From NCBI GenBank assembly GCA_001730015.1, contig MDLA01000149.1, forward strand, positions 1-62,732: a DNA stretch of 62,732 nt, in the 5' to 3' direction. The position numbers and the translations under genes are program-made. Shown here piece by piece: positions 45,790 through 55,142 of this stretch (its first letter is position 1; each line of letters opens with the position of its first letter). A model generated the notes under the pieces. It was not told the origin of the DNA. It searched no databases and saw nothing but the letters and a program-made list of their open reading frames with translations. This DNA comes from Chromatiales bacterium (ex Bugula neritina AB1). GTDB taxonomy: Bacteria; Pseudomonadota; Gammaproteobacteria; Granulosicoccales; Granulosicoccaceae.

Positions 45790-47274
45790 ATGGCTGAAGC
45801 ACTAGGGGCAATAGGGTCTGTATTTTTTGATCCCTACCTGATCCTCCTGATCTTTCTCACCACCATCCTGGGAGTGGTGATCGGAGTACTGCCGGGGCTT
45901 GGTGCAACCACCGGTGCGGCTCTGTTGTTGCCGTTTACCCTGACTATGCAACCGGTACATGCTATTGCGGTACTGGCCACTATCTATGTGGCTGCCACTT
46001 TCGCCGGCTCAATCACGGCAATTCTTATCAATACACCGGGCACCTCCGCTGCTGCCGCAACAACATTCGACGGCTTTCCCCTGGCACAACGCGGTGAGGC
46101 AGGCCGGGCACTGGGCGTTGCTGTGGTGTCCAGTACCATGGGTGGTGTTTTTTCTATTATTGTGCTTTGCATCGCGGCACCGCTGCTGGCGCGTGTCGCT
46201 TACGAATTCCGCCCGCCTGAATATTTTGCTTTGACGCTGTTCGGCCTGTCGATGCTCGCCAGCATCAGTTCCGGGGGAGCGGTAAAAAATCTGATTGGCG
46301 GAGTATTCGGCGTCTGGCTGGCGACCATTGGCGCTGAAAAGTCCACCAGCATTGAGCGCTTTATGTTCGGTAACTATGAACTGTACGAAGGCCTGTCTTT
46401 TGTACCGGTGATGATCGGCCTGTTCGCGTTGTCAGAGCTGCTGATGCAGTCACGCAATGCCCATCTGGTGGTGAACCATATCGGTATGAAGGCGGTAAAA
46501 CTGCCATCAAAAGAAGACTATAAACGGATCTGGAAAACGATACTACGCTCCTGCGGTATAGGGACTTTTATCGGTATTCTACCGGCGGAAGGGGCAACCG
46601 TGGCCTCGATGATCGGCTACTCTGAAGCCCGTCGCTGGTCAAAAAATAAGAAAGAATTCGGAAAAGGGGCGATCGAAGGAATTGCCGGTGCCGAAGCTGC
46701 GAACAACGCAGCAACCGGTGGCGCGATGGTGCCGACCATGGTGCTCGGTATCCCCGGCAGCGGTACCACAGCCATTATTCTGGTCGGGCTGATGGTTCAC
46801 GGGCTCAGACCCGGCCCCTATCTGTTTACCGAACAGGTCGATACGGTATACCAGATATTCGGTGCCATGTTATTAGCCAACCTGATGTTTATGTTCATGG
46901 GACTTTACGCGGCAAAAGGCTTTGCGCGAATCTCTCTGGTACCAACAACGCTGTTGTGGCCTATCGTTTTCTCGCTGTCTATAATTGGCGCCTACGCCCT
47001 GAACTCTTCCATGCTCGATGTCTGGATTGCTGTTATTTTCGGCATTCTCGGGTTCTTCGCCAGACGCCACGGTTTTGCCGTTGCCCCTATTGCGGTAGGG
47101 CTGATTCTGGGCGAAATGGTTGAAATAAACCTGCAGAATTCTCTGAAAATGTTTGACGGTGCCTGGTGGATGATCCTCACCCAGCCACTGGCCGCGCTGT
47201 TTCTGATACTCGCCTTTCTAGGCTTGTGCGGGCCCTATATATTCAGGAAAATTATGTCACGCAACGAATCCTGA
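45790..47274 (+). CDS. TTT transporter large permease, TctA family
   Basis: A 494-residue, roughly 12-helix permease. Family blocks: GVIGVLPGLGATTGAALLLP, AILINTPGTSAAAATTFDGF, MVPTMVLGIPGSGTTAIILV. It completes the CoA-transferase, hydratase, TctC, TctB and TctA gene set on the plus strand. Residue order and length match TctA without the fused C-terminal domain. Confidence 0.92.
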   Translation: MAEALGAIGSVFFDPYLILLIFLTTILGVVIGVLPGLGATTGAALLLPFTLTMQPVHAIAVLATIYVAATFAGSITAILINTPGTSAAAATTFDGFPLAQRGEAGRALGVAVVSSTMGGVFSIIVLCIAAPLLARVAYEFRPPEYFALTLFGLSMLASISSGGAVKNLIGGVFGVWLATIGAEKSTSIERFMFGNYELYEGLSFVPVMIGLFALSELLMQSRNAHLVVNHIGMKAVKLPSKEDYKRIWKTILRSCGIGTFIGILPAEGATVASMIGYSEARRWSKNKKEFGKGAIEGIAGAEAANNAATGGAMVPTMVLGIPGSGTTAIILVGLMVHGLRPGPYLFTEQVDTVYQIFGAMLLANLMFMFMGLYAAKGFARISLVPTTLLWPIVFSLSIIGAYALNSSMLDVWIAVIFGILGFFARRHGFAVAPIAVGLILGEMVEINLQNSLKMFDGAWWMILTQPLAALFLILAFLGLCGPYIFRKIMSRNES

Positions 47275-47335
47275 GATTAATTCGCGAGTTTCGGTATTCC
47301 TGAATTTCAGTACTCCTAAGCGCTGCTCCGAGGCA

Positions 47336-48514
47336 CTATTGCGAGGCTCTCAATCTGAAACGGTCGAATTCTTCCCAGGTCGAGACAAGCTCAACCACCT
47401 TATTTTCCTTGCGCGCGTCATCGAGCGCCATGGCGACCAGACCGGCTTCGAGCGCATCGACTACCCCGACCGGTAGCTCCCTCCGGTTACCGCGCAAGTA
47501 CTCCGCGATATCAGCGACCATTTTATGATCTGCACCATAATGCGCTGACAGCGTTGCCGGATCTCCTTTGGTGTAGTCATGGTCGGCGATAACGGTACCA
47601 TCCCGTGCGGTTGCTTTCAGGTAACCGCGTACAAAATCACCTTCTGCCATACCGAGCGCCCCCATAATGCAAAAGCGCCGGTGTTCATCCGGAACATTCA
47701 AGTTGGTGTGAAACGCAAGTGACGCACCACTCGCGTACTGAAGCAATGCTGTCTGGTAGTCGATGATGTCGCCGTCTGAGTGGAAGGGGTCAGGCGTAGT
47801 TTCCCAGACACTGGTCTTACGGTGCATGATCTCGTTTTCGGAATTTGACGTTGACGCATACTCCGGCACAAATGATTTGCGACCACCAAAGCTTGCCACT
47901 CGCACCGGCCTTGAGGCAGTTACCATGTTATAGATATCTATATCGTGGCAGCATTTCTCCAGCATAAACCCACCCGACCAATGTACCATACGGCGCCAGT
48001 CACGCATGAAAAACGCGCCGTGGTATGGCCCGATCAGCTCGTTTGCTTCAAGCGAAGTGATGGGCCCGAGCTGATCCAGTACGGCACGTAAATCGACCAT
48101 ATGCTGTGAATACCGCAGCACCAGCCCCACCATTACTTTATCCGTACCGTGCTTTGCCAGCAGCCCGGCAAGTTCCATCGTTTCCTCGCGAGTTACCACA
48201 ACCGGCTTTTCAGTGAATAGTCGAACACCGGCTTCCAGGCCAAGCCGGATATGCTCCAGATGAAAGCTGTTCGGTGAGCCTACAAAAAACAGATCCGGCT
48301 GCGTCGCGCTGAGCATTGAGGCGACATCGGTATAGTGAGGTACATCTTCGCCGATCATCGAGAGGTAGGTAGGCTGAGGATCGTAATAGCCGACAAACTC
48401 TATTTCCGGCATCGCCTCTTTTAGAATTGACAGCACATGACCGGCACGCAAACCGATTCCAGCAGTAGCTACCCGGAATGTAGAATCACCGGATTTAGAC
48501 GTAGCGGCTGCCAT
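47336..48514 (-). CDS. Gfo/Idh/MocA family oxidoreductase
   Basis: A 392-residue NAD(P)-dependent sugar dehydrogenase family member. The Rossmann start is RVATAGIGLRAGHVLSILKE, and the EKP motif of the family is in VRLFTEKPVVVTREETMELA. The C-terminal sheet domain follows. It lies one base from the ABC ATPase gene, so it is part of the sugar importer operon and probably oxidises the imported sugar or its product. Confidence 0.87.
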   Translation of the reverse strand: MAAATSKSGDSTFRVATAGIGLRAGHVLSILKEAMPEIEFVGYYDPQPTYLSMIGEDVPHYTDVASMLSATQPDLFFVGSPNSFHLEHIRLGLEAGVRLFTEKPVVVTREETMELAGLLAKHGTDKVMVGLVLRYSQHMVDLRAVLDQLGPITSLEANELIGPYHGAFFMRDWRRMVHWSGGFMLEKCCHDIDIYNMVTASRPVRVASFGGRKSFVPEYASTSNSENEIMHRKTSVWETTPDPFHSDGDIIDYQTALLQYASGASLAFHTNLNVPDEHRRFCIMGALGMAEGDFVRGYLKATARDGTVIADHDYTKGDPATLSAHYGADHKMVADIAEYLRGNRRELPVGVVDALEAGLVAMALDDARKENKVVELVSTWEEFDRFRLRASQ

Positions 48515-49611
48515 CAGGCGATCAATTCAGGCGCGGCGAGCCGTCGCATCACCTGGCCCCCGGCAGTAAAGATATGGCAATCCTGAGGATCAACTGACAA
48601 TACGATATTCTGCCCCTCTTTAATCAGCGCATCGCCGGACAGCGAAGCACAGAATCGGTTTCCCTTTTCTGTTTCGCCGTACATGATAGACACACCACCG
48701 AGGCGCTCCAGTACCTTGACAGATACAGTCAGACCGGTATCAGCAAGGGCTACATTCTCAGGGCGTATCCCGAGCTCAACGCGGTCACCCGGTGACGCGC
48801 CCGCAGCATCAACCGGCAGGCGCAAACGGTTGTCGCCACCGAACTCGACTTCCAGCATTCCGTCGGTAGCGGTAACTGTCGCCGGTATAAAATTCATATT
48901 AGGCTGGCCGATAAAATTGGCCACAAATTTTGTTGCCGGATGATGGTATAGCTCCATGGGTGCACCGAACTGCTCTATCCGGCCTTCGTTTAACACTACA
49001 ATTCTATCGGCCATTGTCATGGCTTCAACCTGATCGTGTGTGACGTAGATCATTGTTGCATCGAGCTGCTTGTGCAACTGACTTAGTTCAACACGCATAT
49101 CGCCACGCAACGCAGCATCAAGGTTGGACAGTGGCTCGTCGAACAGAAATATTTTCGGATTGCGCACAATAGACCGGCCAATGGCCACACGTTGTCGCTG
49201 CCCGCCGGACAACTGACCCGGCTTGAGTTTCAGCTTGTCTGTTAACTGCAGTATCTGGGCGGCATTTTCAACGCGCTCGTTCAACTGCGGGCCCGTTATT
49301 TTCTGTACCCGCAGCGGAAACGCTATATTCTCGAATACGGTAAGGTGCGGGTACAGCGCATAAGACTGGAAAACCATTGATATGCCGCGATCGACCGGGT
49401 GTGCCAGACTGACATCCGCACCATCGATCACAACCGATCCGGTCGTGGCCTCTTCCAGCCCGGCTATTATTCGAAGCAATGTAGACTTGCCGCACCCGGA
49501 TGGGCCGACAAAGACAACAAATTCCTTGTCGCTGATCGCGAGATTGATATTGTGCAACACTTCGGTTACACCAAAAGATTTACTGATACCCTGCAGTTCG
49601 AGCGTTGCCAT
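48514..49611 (-). CDS. Sugar ABC transporter ATP-binding protein (UgpC/MsmX type)
   Basis: A 365-residue ATPase of the MalK/UgpC group: Walker A GPSGCGKSTLLRIIAGLEEA, signature LSGGQRQRVAIGRSIV, Walker B IFLFDEPLSNLDAALRGDMR, and a C-terminal regulatory OB domain of about 120 residues. It powers the permease pair at 50922-52750. The start shares one base with the Gfo/Idh gene; the binding-protein gene lies 84 bases upstream. Confidence 0.92.
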   Translation of the reverse strand: MATLELQGISKSFGVTEVLHNINLAISDKEFVVFVGPSGCGKSTLLRIIAGLEEATTGSVVIDGADVSLAHPVDRGISMVFQSYALYPHLTVFENIAFPLRVQKITGPQLNERVENAAQILQLTDKLKLKPGQLSGGQRQRVAIGRSIVRNPKIFLFDEPLSNLDAALRGDMRVELSQLHKQLDATMIYVTHDQVEAMTMADRIVVLNEGRIEQFGAPMELYHHPATKFVANFIGQPNMNFIPATVTATDGMLEVEFGGDNRLRLPVDAAGASPGDRVELGIRPENVALADTGLTVSVKVLERLGGVSIMYGETEKGNRFCASLSGDALIKEGQNIVLSVDPQDCHIFTAGGQVMRRLAAPELIA

Positions 49612-49695
49612 TAACTGTTATTCTAGAATTATATCTACGCGAAAGTGATGAAAACTGCGGATGGCAGACAGCCACCCGCAAAGTCGGTTTACGCG

Positions 49696-50895
49696 CTACA
49701 GCGCTTCGTCGAGCTCTTCACCGGCAATAGTGACCAGATTATCAACGGTATCGTCTTTCAGGATAATTCCCTGCACCATATTGGTAAATACGGCCTGCAA
49801 CGATTTAAACTCTTCAACCAGTGGCTCGGGGCCGCCTGTTGATATAGTTTTGGTGAAAGTAGGCCAGTCGCCTTCGGTGTAATAGACTTCGTCTCTGCCG
49901 AGCTTGGTGTAGTCAAGAATCGGCGTGAGACCCCACGAGCTGTCAAGGTCATACTGGCTGTCGCCGGAGGTAATCTGCTGCGCGAGCTTCTGCGCCAGCT
50001 CTTCGTGGCCTGACCCCTTGAATACCACTATAGAGTCGGTGATTAGAATGGTGCCACTCTCGCCAGACGGTCCGGCTGGAACCGGCGCGATCAGTTGCTT
50101 GATGTCTTCGTTATGCTTGCCTGATCCCCAGGGTCCGTTCACGTACATGGCGATCTTGCCGTCATTGAACAGATCGGTGAGCTGATCACGCTCCCAGGCG
50201 GTTGGCCCATCCTGAGCGACATCGGCAAGCTTACCGTAGAACTCGAGTGTTTCGCGGGTCTCGGCACTGTCGAGTTTGTTTTCCCCGGTTACGCTGTCAA
50301 TTACGGTGCCGCCGTTTGAATAGAGGTAATTCAAAAACTGGTGCATAGTGTTATCGAAGTCTTTACCCGCAAGGCCGACACCGGCAACATCGGTGTTGTC
50401 TACAACGCCCTTGGCCATAGCGTACATTTCATCCCAGGTGGTCGGTGCCTTGCACTCCTGACCCGATTCCTCAATGATTCCGCAGTTGATATAAAGCGCC
50501 TTGGTGGAAAACGCGTGCGGGTAGCCCCAGGTAGTCCCTTCAATTGTTACTGTATTCAATACTCCCGGCTGATAAGGCGCTTCCGGATCTATAGTGGCTG
50601 GTACAATCAGATCGTTGTTGGCCAGTTGCCGCAGGGTTCTGGAACCCATATAGGAAATTGAAGGCGGATCACCGGCCGCAGCCAGTGTCAGGGATTTATC
50701 CTGACAAGTGCCCCAGGGCACCGCTTCAAGGTTGACGGTAACGCCTTCGTTTTCAGCGGTGAATTTATCAACCACCGTCTGATCCGCTTCACGCACTTCA
50801 CCGCCGCACATAATAAAGTGCAATTCGGTTTCGGCTTGTGCCGCCATGGCACCGGACAGCAACACAGCTGCGGTGGTAAATTTAGCAAGTTTCAT
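49696..50895 (-). CDS. Sugar ABC transporter binding protein, family 1
   Basis: A 399-residue extracellular binding protein with an N-terminal signal peptide (MKLAKFTTAAVLLSGAMAAQ, cut after AQA). It has MalE/UgpB-type features: FTAENEGVTVNLEAVPWGTC, MYVNGPWGSGKHNEDIKQLI and SSWGLTPILDYTKLG. Its ligand is likely an oligosaccharide containing amino sugars, since a GH20 hexosaminidase gene faces this operon. It is encoded between the permeases and the ATPase. Confidence 0.88.
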   Translation of the reverse strand: MKLAKFTTAAVLLSGAMAAQAETELHFIMCGGEVREADQTVVDKFTAENEGVTVNLEAVPWGTCQDKSLTLAAAGDPPSISYMGSRTLRQLANNDLIVPATIDPEAPYQPGVLNTVTIEGTTWGYPHAFSTKALYINCGIIEESGQECKAPTTWDEMYAMAKGVVDNTDVAGVGLAGKDFDNTMHQFLNYLYSNGGTVIDSVTGENKLDSAETRETLEFYGKLADVAQDGPTAWERDQLTDLFNDGKIAMYVNGPWGSGKHNEDIKQLIAPVPAGPSGESGTILITDSIVVFKGSGHEELAQKLAQQITSGDSQYDLDSSWGLTPILDYTKLGRDEVYYTEGDWPTFTKTISTGGPEPLVEEFKSLQAVFTNMVQGIILKDDTVDNLVTIAGEELDEAL

Positions 50896-50921
50896 CTTTT
50901 CTTTCTCCTATGGGTGGGTGC

Positions 50922-51764
50922 TCATTCTTTCACTGCACCTGCAGTCAGGCCAGCAACAAGATACTTTTGCATAAACAGGAAGATGAACATCACCGGTAGT
51001 ACACCAACCAGTGCTGCAGCCATCATCTCGTTCCAGGTCACCGACTGATAGCCGATGAATTCATATAAACCGGCGGGCAGTGGTTGCAGCTCGCGGGTTT
51101 GGTTAAAGGTTATCGCAAACAAAAACTGTTGTGCATACGCAGCGATAAAAATGGTAACCCCCATTACAACCAGACCCGGAGTTGCCAGCGGAAGCACTAC
51201 TCTTCGCAGCGTATAGAGTCTCGACGCGCCATCAACGTAGGCAGCTTCTTCGAGTTCACGCGGAATTTTTTCGAGATAAGAGCGCAGCAACCAGATACCG
51301 GTTGGGATAAGAAACGCCACGCCGGGTACAATCATTGCCCAGTAGGTATTTAACAGACCCAGACTGCGCAATACGCGGTACAGCGGTATTAACAGCACCG
51401 CACCGGTAAACATGTTAACCGCCAGAAAAATACCCAGCGACATACTCTTGCAGGCAAACGAAAGCCGTGCATAGGCGTAGGCTGCCGGAACCACAAAAAC
51501 CATGGTGATTGCCGTTACCGCTGCTGCAATGAATATAGAGTTGAAGATGTAGCGCCCGAGTAACGGTACCGTCTCCCACATTTTGGAATAGGCATCGAAG
51601 CTGAAATCGTCAGACCAGAACTGGTACGGGCTTCGAAATAAGTGCTCTAGCGGCCGAAGTGACGCCATGAACATTTCGAAAAAAGGCAACAGCATGAAAA
51701 CAAGAAAAACAGCAAGGCATATATAGATCCCGACCATCTGCAACCTGGTGTAGCGGTCCATCAT
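50922..51764 (-). CDS. Sugar ABC transporter permease (MalG/UgpE type)
   Basis: A 280-residue permease with six hydrophobic helices. The EAA loop that binds the ATPase is visible as EKIPRELEEAAYVDGASRLY, followed by the G-x(9)-LP-like stretch RRVVLPLATPGLVVMGVT. It overlaps the upstream permease by four bases and is followed by the binding-protein gene 26 bases later. Confidence 0.92.
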   Translation of the reverse strand: MMDRYTRLQMVGIYICLAVFLVFMLLPFFEMFMASLRPLEHLFRSPYQFWSDDFSFDAYSKMWETVPLLGRYIFNSIFIAAAVTAITMVFVVPAAYAYARLSFACKSMSLGIFLAVNMFTGAVLLIPLYRVLRSLGLLNTYWAMIVPGVAFLIPTGIWLLRSYLEKIPRELEEAAYVDGASRLYTLRRVVLPLATPGLVVMGVTIFIAAYAQQFLFAITFNQTRELQPLPAGLYEFIGYQSVTWNEMMAAALVGVLPVMFIFLFMQKYLVAGLTAGAVKE

Positions 51765-52750
51765 TTGATGCCTGCTCCATAGTGCTTATTGACCTTGTTC
51801 AAAAAGAACAGGTAAAACAAACTGAACACCGCCAGCAGCATAACAATAATAACCGCGCGCGCTGCACCAATTCCAAACTTGTAATTTCCTATGGCAGTTT
51901 TGTAGGTATCGATGATTAGTGTGGTGGTCGCCCCGCGCGGCCCGCCTTCCGTCAGGATATAAATGATCTCGAAGCTGTTGAATGTCCAGATAGCAGACAA
52001 CAGTGCCATTGACACAATAACCGGCATAATCTGCGGAATCGTGATACGCCTGAAACGATACCAGCGCCCTGCACCATCGACCCAGGCGGCTTCGTATAGA
52101 TCGCGGCTGACGCCTTGCATCGCCGCGAGAAAAAATAGCGTAACCATGGGTGTGCCCACCCATACATCGGTCACAATGGCAGAATAAAAGGCCGAGCGCT
52201 TATAGGCGAGAAACTCAAACGGCCCGTCGGTTATGCCCAGCGACTGCGCCACACCGGACAGTACGCCAAAGTAGCCGTTGTACAACCATAGCCAGCCAAT
52301 ACACCCGATGGCGATCGGGATAACCCACGGTGGCATCACCAGTACCCGAAACAGAGCGCGCCCCGGTACCGCAGCATTCAGCAGCAATGCGCCAATCAGG
52401 CCAAGGATCAGCTTCAGGCAGACTGAAAGGAACATCCAGTAAAACGTACGGACAACAATTTTGTGGAATTTTTTACTTTCGGCCAGCTTTTCGTAGTTGG
52501 CAAAGCCAACATAGCTCTCGCCCCCGAGATTGGCATTGGTAAACGAAAGCCGAACGGTTTCCGCCAGTGGCCACGCGACAATTATCGCAATAAACAATAA
52601 CGCAGGACCAATAAGCAACCACGCAAACAGGCCTTCGGGTAGTACTGAGCGGCGTGTGGCATCTAACGCCGTTTCAATTGATTGCTGTTGTAATTCTTCC
52701 GCCAAGCCAACGCTCTCTTGTGTCCCCAACGTGTTCCGGACGACACACAC
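51761..52750 (-). CDS. Sugar ABC transporter permease (MalF/UgpA type)
   Basis: A 329-residue permease; the EAA loop reads GVSRDLYEAAWVDGAGRWYR. Six main helices with a charged N-terminal stretch of about 40 residues. The longest frame starts with a GTG at 52750 that has no clear ribosome site; a downstream start is possible. It is first gene of the minus-strand importer operon, facing the GH20 gene across a shared control region. Confidence 0.9.
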   Translation of the reverse strand: MCVVRNTLGTQESVGLAEELQQQSIETALDATRRSVLPEGLFAWLLIGPALLFIAIIVAWPLAETVRLSFTNANLGGESYVGFANYEKLAESKKFHKIVVRTFYWMFLSVCLKLILGLIGALLLNAAVPGRALFRVLVMPPWVIPIAIGCIGWLWLYNGYFGVLSGVAQSLGITDGPFEFLAYKRSAFYSAIVTDVWVGTPMVTLFFLAAMQGVSRDLYEAAWVDGAGRWYRFRRITIPQIMPVIVSMALLSAIWTFNSFEIIYILTEGGPRGATTTLIIDTYKTAIGNYKFGIGAARAVIIVMLLAVFSLFYLFFLNKVNKHYGAGIK

Positions 52751-53081
52751 ACTAACCAGCTTTATTCACGGGACTGACGGGACCTCACCTGACCTTTGAT
52801 ACCGCAGCGAATTTTGCTGCTGCAAATACAAATACGTATTCGAGGCGACAACAAATTCACTGTGAAACCCTTGCTGCACGTAAACAGAAACCGGGTGATA
52901 TCCGTGTCAGCACATGAATCAAACTGGCTAACCTTTCCCTGATGTTATCAAACTCTACCGACGCGCGGTACCAATAAAAAATCTCGCCTATACCGGTAAC
53001 GGCGCGATGATACGCTCAGGCAGGTTAAGCATTGGATTTTTCGATAGAATCTGCTGCAGAGGTTCACGTGAGGAGTTGAAT
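52751..53081. promoter_or_regulatory. Divergent importer / GH20 control region
   Basis: A 331-base stretch between the divergent starts. Its first part (52762-52828) resembles a second stretch before the SDR gene (54959-55026), so it probably carries a shared regulator site. No gene was recognised. Confidence 0.5.
52762..52828 (+). repeat. Conserved ~67-base repeat, copy A (upstream of GH20 gene)
   Basis: Starts TTATTCACGGGACTGACGGG and ends CTGCAAATA. It lines up with copy B at 54959-55026 over its full length, with about three quarters of positions identical and one single-base gap. Both copies precede a plus-strand gene, which suggests a shared operator or transcribed leader rather than chance. 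Confidence 0.7.
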
Positions 53082-54917
53082 TTGCACTATCAATGCAGCA
53101 TCGAAAACCAGCAGCTGCGCTGCAGCTTAATCCCCGACCGGGATCTCACGGACGCAGTTTTCTGCTGTTCGGCGATGGCACCATTGACCGTCACAGATGG
53201 TGGGCGGTTCATAAAACGAGTCGGCAGCTATACAGAAATCGAGTTGCCCGCCCTCAGCGCAGGGACAAGTCACACCTTTTTCCTCGCATACACGCAGGGG
53301 ATGCCTCCGGCCAATCGAGCCTGGCTACCACAGGGCCCCTGTTTACGTACCGGAAAAGGAATCATCAGCCTGCCGCCATCCGAAACCGGCTTCAAACCAC
53401 TGGCTGCCACTGAGGCCACCGCTTTGCCGCAGCATGTTCTTCGCCTGGCCCCGCAGCCCGTTGACTGGCAGCCGGCTACCGGCAGTGTATTTATAGAATC
53501 GCTACGCTTCGAATCCAGCGCATTTGACTGCGGTGCTCTAACCGCCGCGAGCAAACTGGCAGTGCGGCGGCAATTCGGAACATTTATCGATCCTGACGGT
53601 TTTCCGGCAACGCTTAAGTCTGCTGACGTTGCAACAGATGGCTATCAGCTGCAAATAACTACAGACGGTGTGGTCATAAGTGCAAACTCCTACGGCGGAC
53701 GTTTTTACGCGGCTATAACTCTGCTCACCTTAATGCAAAACCATAAGGGGAATATACCGCTTGGCACAATAACCGACGCTCCGCGCTTTGCCTGGCGAGG
53801 CCAGCACCTCGATACCGCCAGACACTACTATGAAACTGACACAATCTTCGAGCTGCTCGATCTCATGGCACTGCTCAAGCTTAACCGTTTTCACTGGCAT
53901 TTTGCCGATGATGAAGCCTTCCGGTTGCAGATCGACTGCTACCCGGAACTCTGGCAACAAACCGAAATGCGAGGCGAGGGACATTTGCTGCCCGCCATTT
54001 TCTCCGCCGATAGGCAAGCCGGTGGCAGCTATTCTAAACAAGAGGTACGTCAGCTGCTTGAGCGGGCAGCCGAGTTGAATATAGAAATTCTGCCTGAAAT
54101 TGAAGCCCCCGCACACGCACTGGCATTCGCCAGAATTTTTCCGCAAACACGTGATCCCGACGACACAGGCACCGAGACCAGTGTTCAGGGCTATGAAAAA
54201 AATGTAGTAAACCCGGCTATGCCTCACACCTGGGAAATTCTGGCCAAGCTGGTCAGGGAGGTTGGCGCACTGTTCCCGTTCGGCCACGTGCATCTAGGCT
54301 GCGACGAATTACCGGCAAACACATGGTCCGGTTCACCGCGTGCAAAGCTGTTAATGGCCCGCCACAATCTGCAAACCCGCGATGATCTGTCAGGCTGGTT
54401 TATCGCAAAGCTAGCCGCAATGGTCGAGGAAAACGGCCAGCGACCAGCCGCCTGGGAAGAAGCGGTACTCGGCTCGAACGGTGGCATTGGCCACAACGCC
54501 TTATTATTCAGCTGGAGCGGGCAAGGCCCGGGCATTCAGGCAGCACGCAATGGCTACGATATTGTTATGTGCCCCGCACAGCATGTTTACCTCGATATGG
54601 CACACAGCGACAACCCCGACGACTGGGGCGCAAACTGGGCCGCTTACGTCTCGCTCGCCGACACCATTGCCTGGGATCCGGTTCCGAACCCCGAAATAGC
54701 CGATAAAATTATCGGTGTGCAAGGCGCTTTCTGGTCCGAGTTCACCACTAGAGACGAGCAGATGTGGCCTATGATTCTACCCCGTATACTGGGTATTGCC
54801 GTTAAGGCATGGCAGGAGGACGACATCAGACCCGGAACACTTGCGGGCTTAGCGGTTCACTACAAGCAATCTGAATTGAATATTCCAGCGGGCACTTTGC
54901 AGAAAAATACGGAGTGA
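53082..54917 (+). CDS. Family 20 glycoside hydrolase, beta-N-acetylhexosaminidase
   Basis: A 611-residue GH20 enzyme. The catalytic Asp-Glu pair is in HLGCDELPANTWSGSPRAKL; GQHLDTARHYYETDTIFELL and LNRFHWHFADDEAFRLQIDC form the start of the barrel. A GH20b domain precedes the barrel. There is no signal peptide, so it acts in the cytoplasm on imported oligosaccharides. The longest frame begins at 53007, but a TTG at 53082 six bases after GGAG (53072-53075) is the better start. It is divergent from the sugar ABC importer, which together suggest chitobiose or glycan fragment use. Confidence 0.88.
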   Translation: MHYQCSIENQQLRCSLIPDRDLTDAVFCCSAMAPLTVTDGGRFIKRVGSYTEIELPALSAGTSHTFFLAYTQGMPPANRAWLPQGPCLRTGKGIISLPPSETGFKPLAATEATALPQHVLRLAPQPVDWQPATGSVFIESLRFESSAFDCGALTAASKLAVRRQFGTFIDPDGFPATLKSADVATDGYQLQITTDGVVISANSYGGRFYAAITLLTLMQNHKGNIPLGTITDAPRFAWRGQHLDTARHYYETDTIFELLDLMALLKLNRFHWHFADDEAFRLQIDCYPELWQQTEMRGEGHLLPAIFSADRQAGGSYSKQEVRQLLERAAELNIEILPEIEAPAHALAFARIFPQTRDPDDTGTETSVQGYEKNVVNPAMPHTWEILAKLVREVGALFPFGHVHLGCDELPANTWSGSPRAKLLMARHNLQTRDDLSGWFIAKLAAMVEENGQRPAAWEEAVLGSNGGIGHNALLFSWSGQGPGIQAARNGYDIVMCPAQHVYLDMAHSDNPDDWGANWAAYVSLADTIAWDPVPNPEIADKIIGVQGAFWSEFTTRDEQMWPMILPRILGIAVKAWQEDDIRPGTLAGLAVHYKQSELNIPAGTLQKNTE

Positions 54918-54958
54918 GCAGGCAACACTTGCACTGATCTCTATAGGGTTAACCCGCA

Positions 54959-55026
54959 TTATTCACGGGATTAACGGGATCTCAACTCAGCTTTGATTCC
55001 ACAGAGAATTTTTTCTCTTGCAAATA
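54959..55026 (+). repeat. Conserved ~67-base repeat, copy B (upstream of SDR gene)
   Basis: Starts TTATTCACGGGATTAACGGG and ends CTTGCAAATA, aligning with copy A (52762-52828). It sits 116 bases before the SDR start. The pair may be part of one regulon. Confidence 0.7.
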
Positions 55027-55142
55027 TCAGTAAGTGTTCGTTGCGTGTGGTGATCAATTGCAACAGAGCTGCCTCGTGGCTTGCCTTGCGTCTTACCGGT
55101 ATCACAGATAAGGTAACTGAGTCCTCTTTTCGAGAAATAAGG

